Assembly (NCBI GenBank): GCA_023230425.1 | Contig: JALNXI010000163.1 | Coordinates: 1 to 5,163, forward strand | Source: Methanoculleus sp. | GTDB lineage: Archaea; Halobacteriota; Methanomicrobia; Methanomicrobiales; Methanoculleaceae | DNA length: 5,163 bases | Reading direction: 5' to 3' | Shown: piece by piece, positions 4,914-5,163 of the stretch | How positions within the stretch are numbered: the first letter of the stretch is position 1 | Layout of the letters: each line of letters opens with the position of its first letter | Position numbers and translations under genes: made by a program | The notes under the pieces: generated by a model | The model's input: only the letters and a program-made list of their open reading frames with translations | Database searches by the model: none | Told to the model about the DNA's origin: nothing

Positions 4914-4953
4914 AACGTGATATCCAGATCCATGGTATGGACTGGTACGCGCG

Positions 4954-5163
4954 ATGACCCGCGGGAAAGAACCGACCGTGGAGGCCCGGCAGGAGCCCGG
5001 GGAGAGCGTCACGATCAATCTCCCGTGGATTGCTTCGCATGGCGGCATGCCGGTTCACGAGGCCGTCCTCCGGTTCATCCCGGCAGGGAAGGCGATCTAC
5101 CTCCTCCCGGTCGTCCTCTTCTTCTTCTCCCTCTTCTTCGGGAGATACATGATGGACCCGGTG
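4954..5163 (+). CDS. FecCD-type ABC transporter permease, N-terminal part
   Basis: The first 70 residues of a gene that continues past the window. Residues 1-46 are a hydrophilic cytoplasmic lead, longer than in BtuC or FecD. A hydrophobic segment follows at about 48-62, ending in SLFFGRYMMDPV (59-70). That SLxxGxxxxxP pattern is the end of the first membrane helix in FecCD/BtuC permeases, which import ferric siderophores, heme or corrinoids together with an ATPase and a binding protein. ATG 4954 is the first start after an in-frame TGA at 4918-4920. No SD is seen, so a near-leaderless message from the TATA-like box at 4907 is likely. The binding protein and ATPase should lie downstream, outside the window. 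The family call rests on one helix and its flanking motif. Confidence 0.65.
   Translation, partial: MTRGKEPTVEARQEPGESVTINLPWIASHGGMPVHEAVLRFIPAGKAIYLLPVVLFFFSLFFGRYMMDPV

Larger units (their letters stand above)
4270..4953. other. Long intergenic region with repeats and hairpins
   Basis: This 684-base gap separates the NTPase from the permease gene. It holds, in order, a T-run terminator candidate, inverted repeats with TTCGCG motifs (4436-4473), two compact hairpins around a mini-ORF (4518-4580), a dispersed repeat copy, a two-copy exact direct repeat, about 150 bases of GC-rich sequence without visible structure, and an AT-rich promoter island (about 4860-4925). Minus-strand frames open through 4061-4719 have no protein-like character and cross the repeats in several frames, so I do not call genes from them. 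Confidence 0.6.

Overview
The window looks like archaeal DNA from a GC-rich methanogen of the Methanomicrobiales, most likely Methanoculleus or a close relative. The grounds are strong GC codon bias, AT-rich promoter islands with archaeal TATA-like boxes, T-run termination after one gene, a DUF5714-type cysteine protein, a THEP1-type NTPase and a FecCD-type permease. The genus is an inference from sequence character, with no database search behind it.

Layout, left to right. 1-370 is a non-coding lead-in with several GC palindromes and a plausible ribosome binding site. 371-2023 (+) encodes a 550-residue membrane-anchored surface protein: an N-terminal transmembrane anchor, a proline-rich stalk with eight consecutive prolines, then a right-handed beta-helix. 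2024-2665 is a long gap with GC hairpins, a 10-bp perfect inverted repeat and a diverged copy of a dispersed repeat. 2666-3343 (-) encodes a cysteine-rich DUF5714-like protein behind a short leader with two overlapping hairpins. 3344-3576 is a divergent promoter region. 3577-4269 (+) encodes a THEP1-like P-loop NTPase with an unusual Walker A, followed by a T-run terminator candidate. 4270-4953 is a 684-base gap holding hairpins, a 14-codon mini-ORF with a strong Shine-Dalgarno site, the second dispersed-repeat copy, an exact 30-base direct repeat at 61-base period, and an AT-rich promoter. 4954-5163 (+) is the N-terminus of an iron/corrinoid-type ABC transporter permease that runs off the window.

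How the genes may work together. The beta-helix protein is a self-contained cell-surface gene. The DUF5714-like protein and the NTPase are divergently transcribed from one promoter region and lie upstream of a FecCD-type permease. A link to metal or corrinoid uptake and handling is possible but rests on proximity only. The features most worth checking are the two-copy 30-base repeat, which has type I-E CRISPR-like geometry and partial sequence resemblance but also sits in a dispersed repeat family; the mini-ORF with its SD in a hairpin loop; and the overlapping leader hairpins of the DUF5714-like gene. No cas genes, tRNA, rRNA or intact mobile element was seen.
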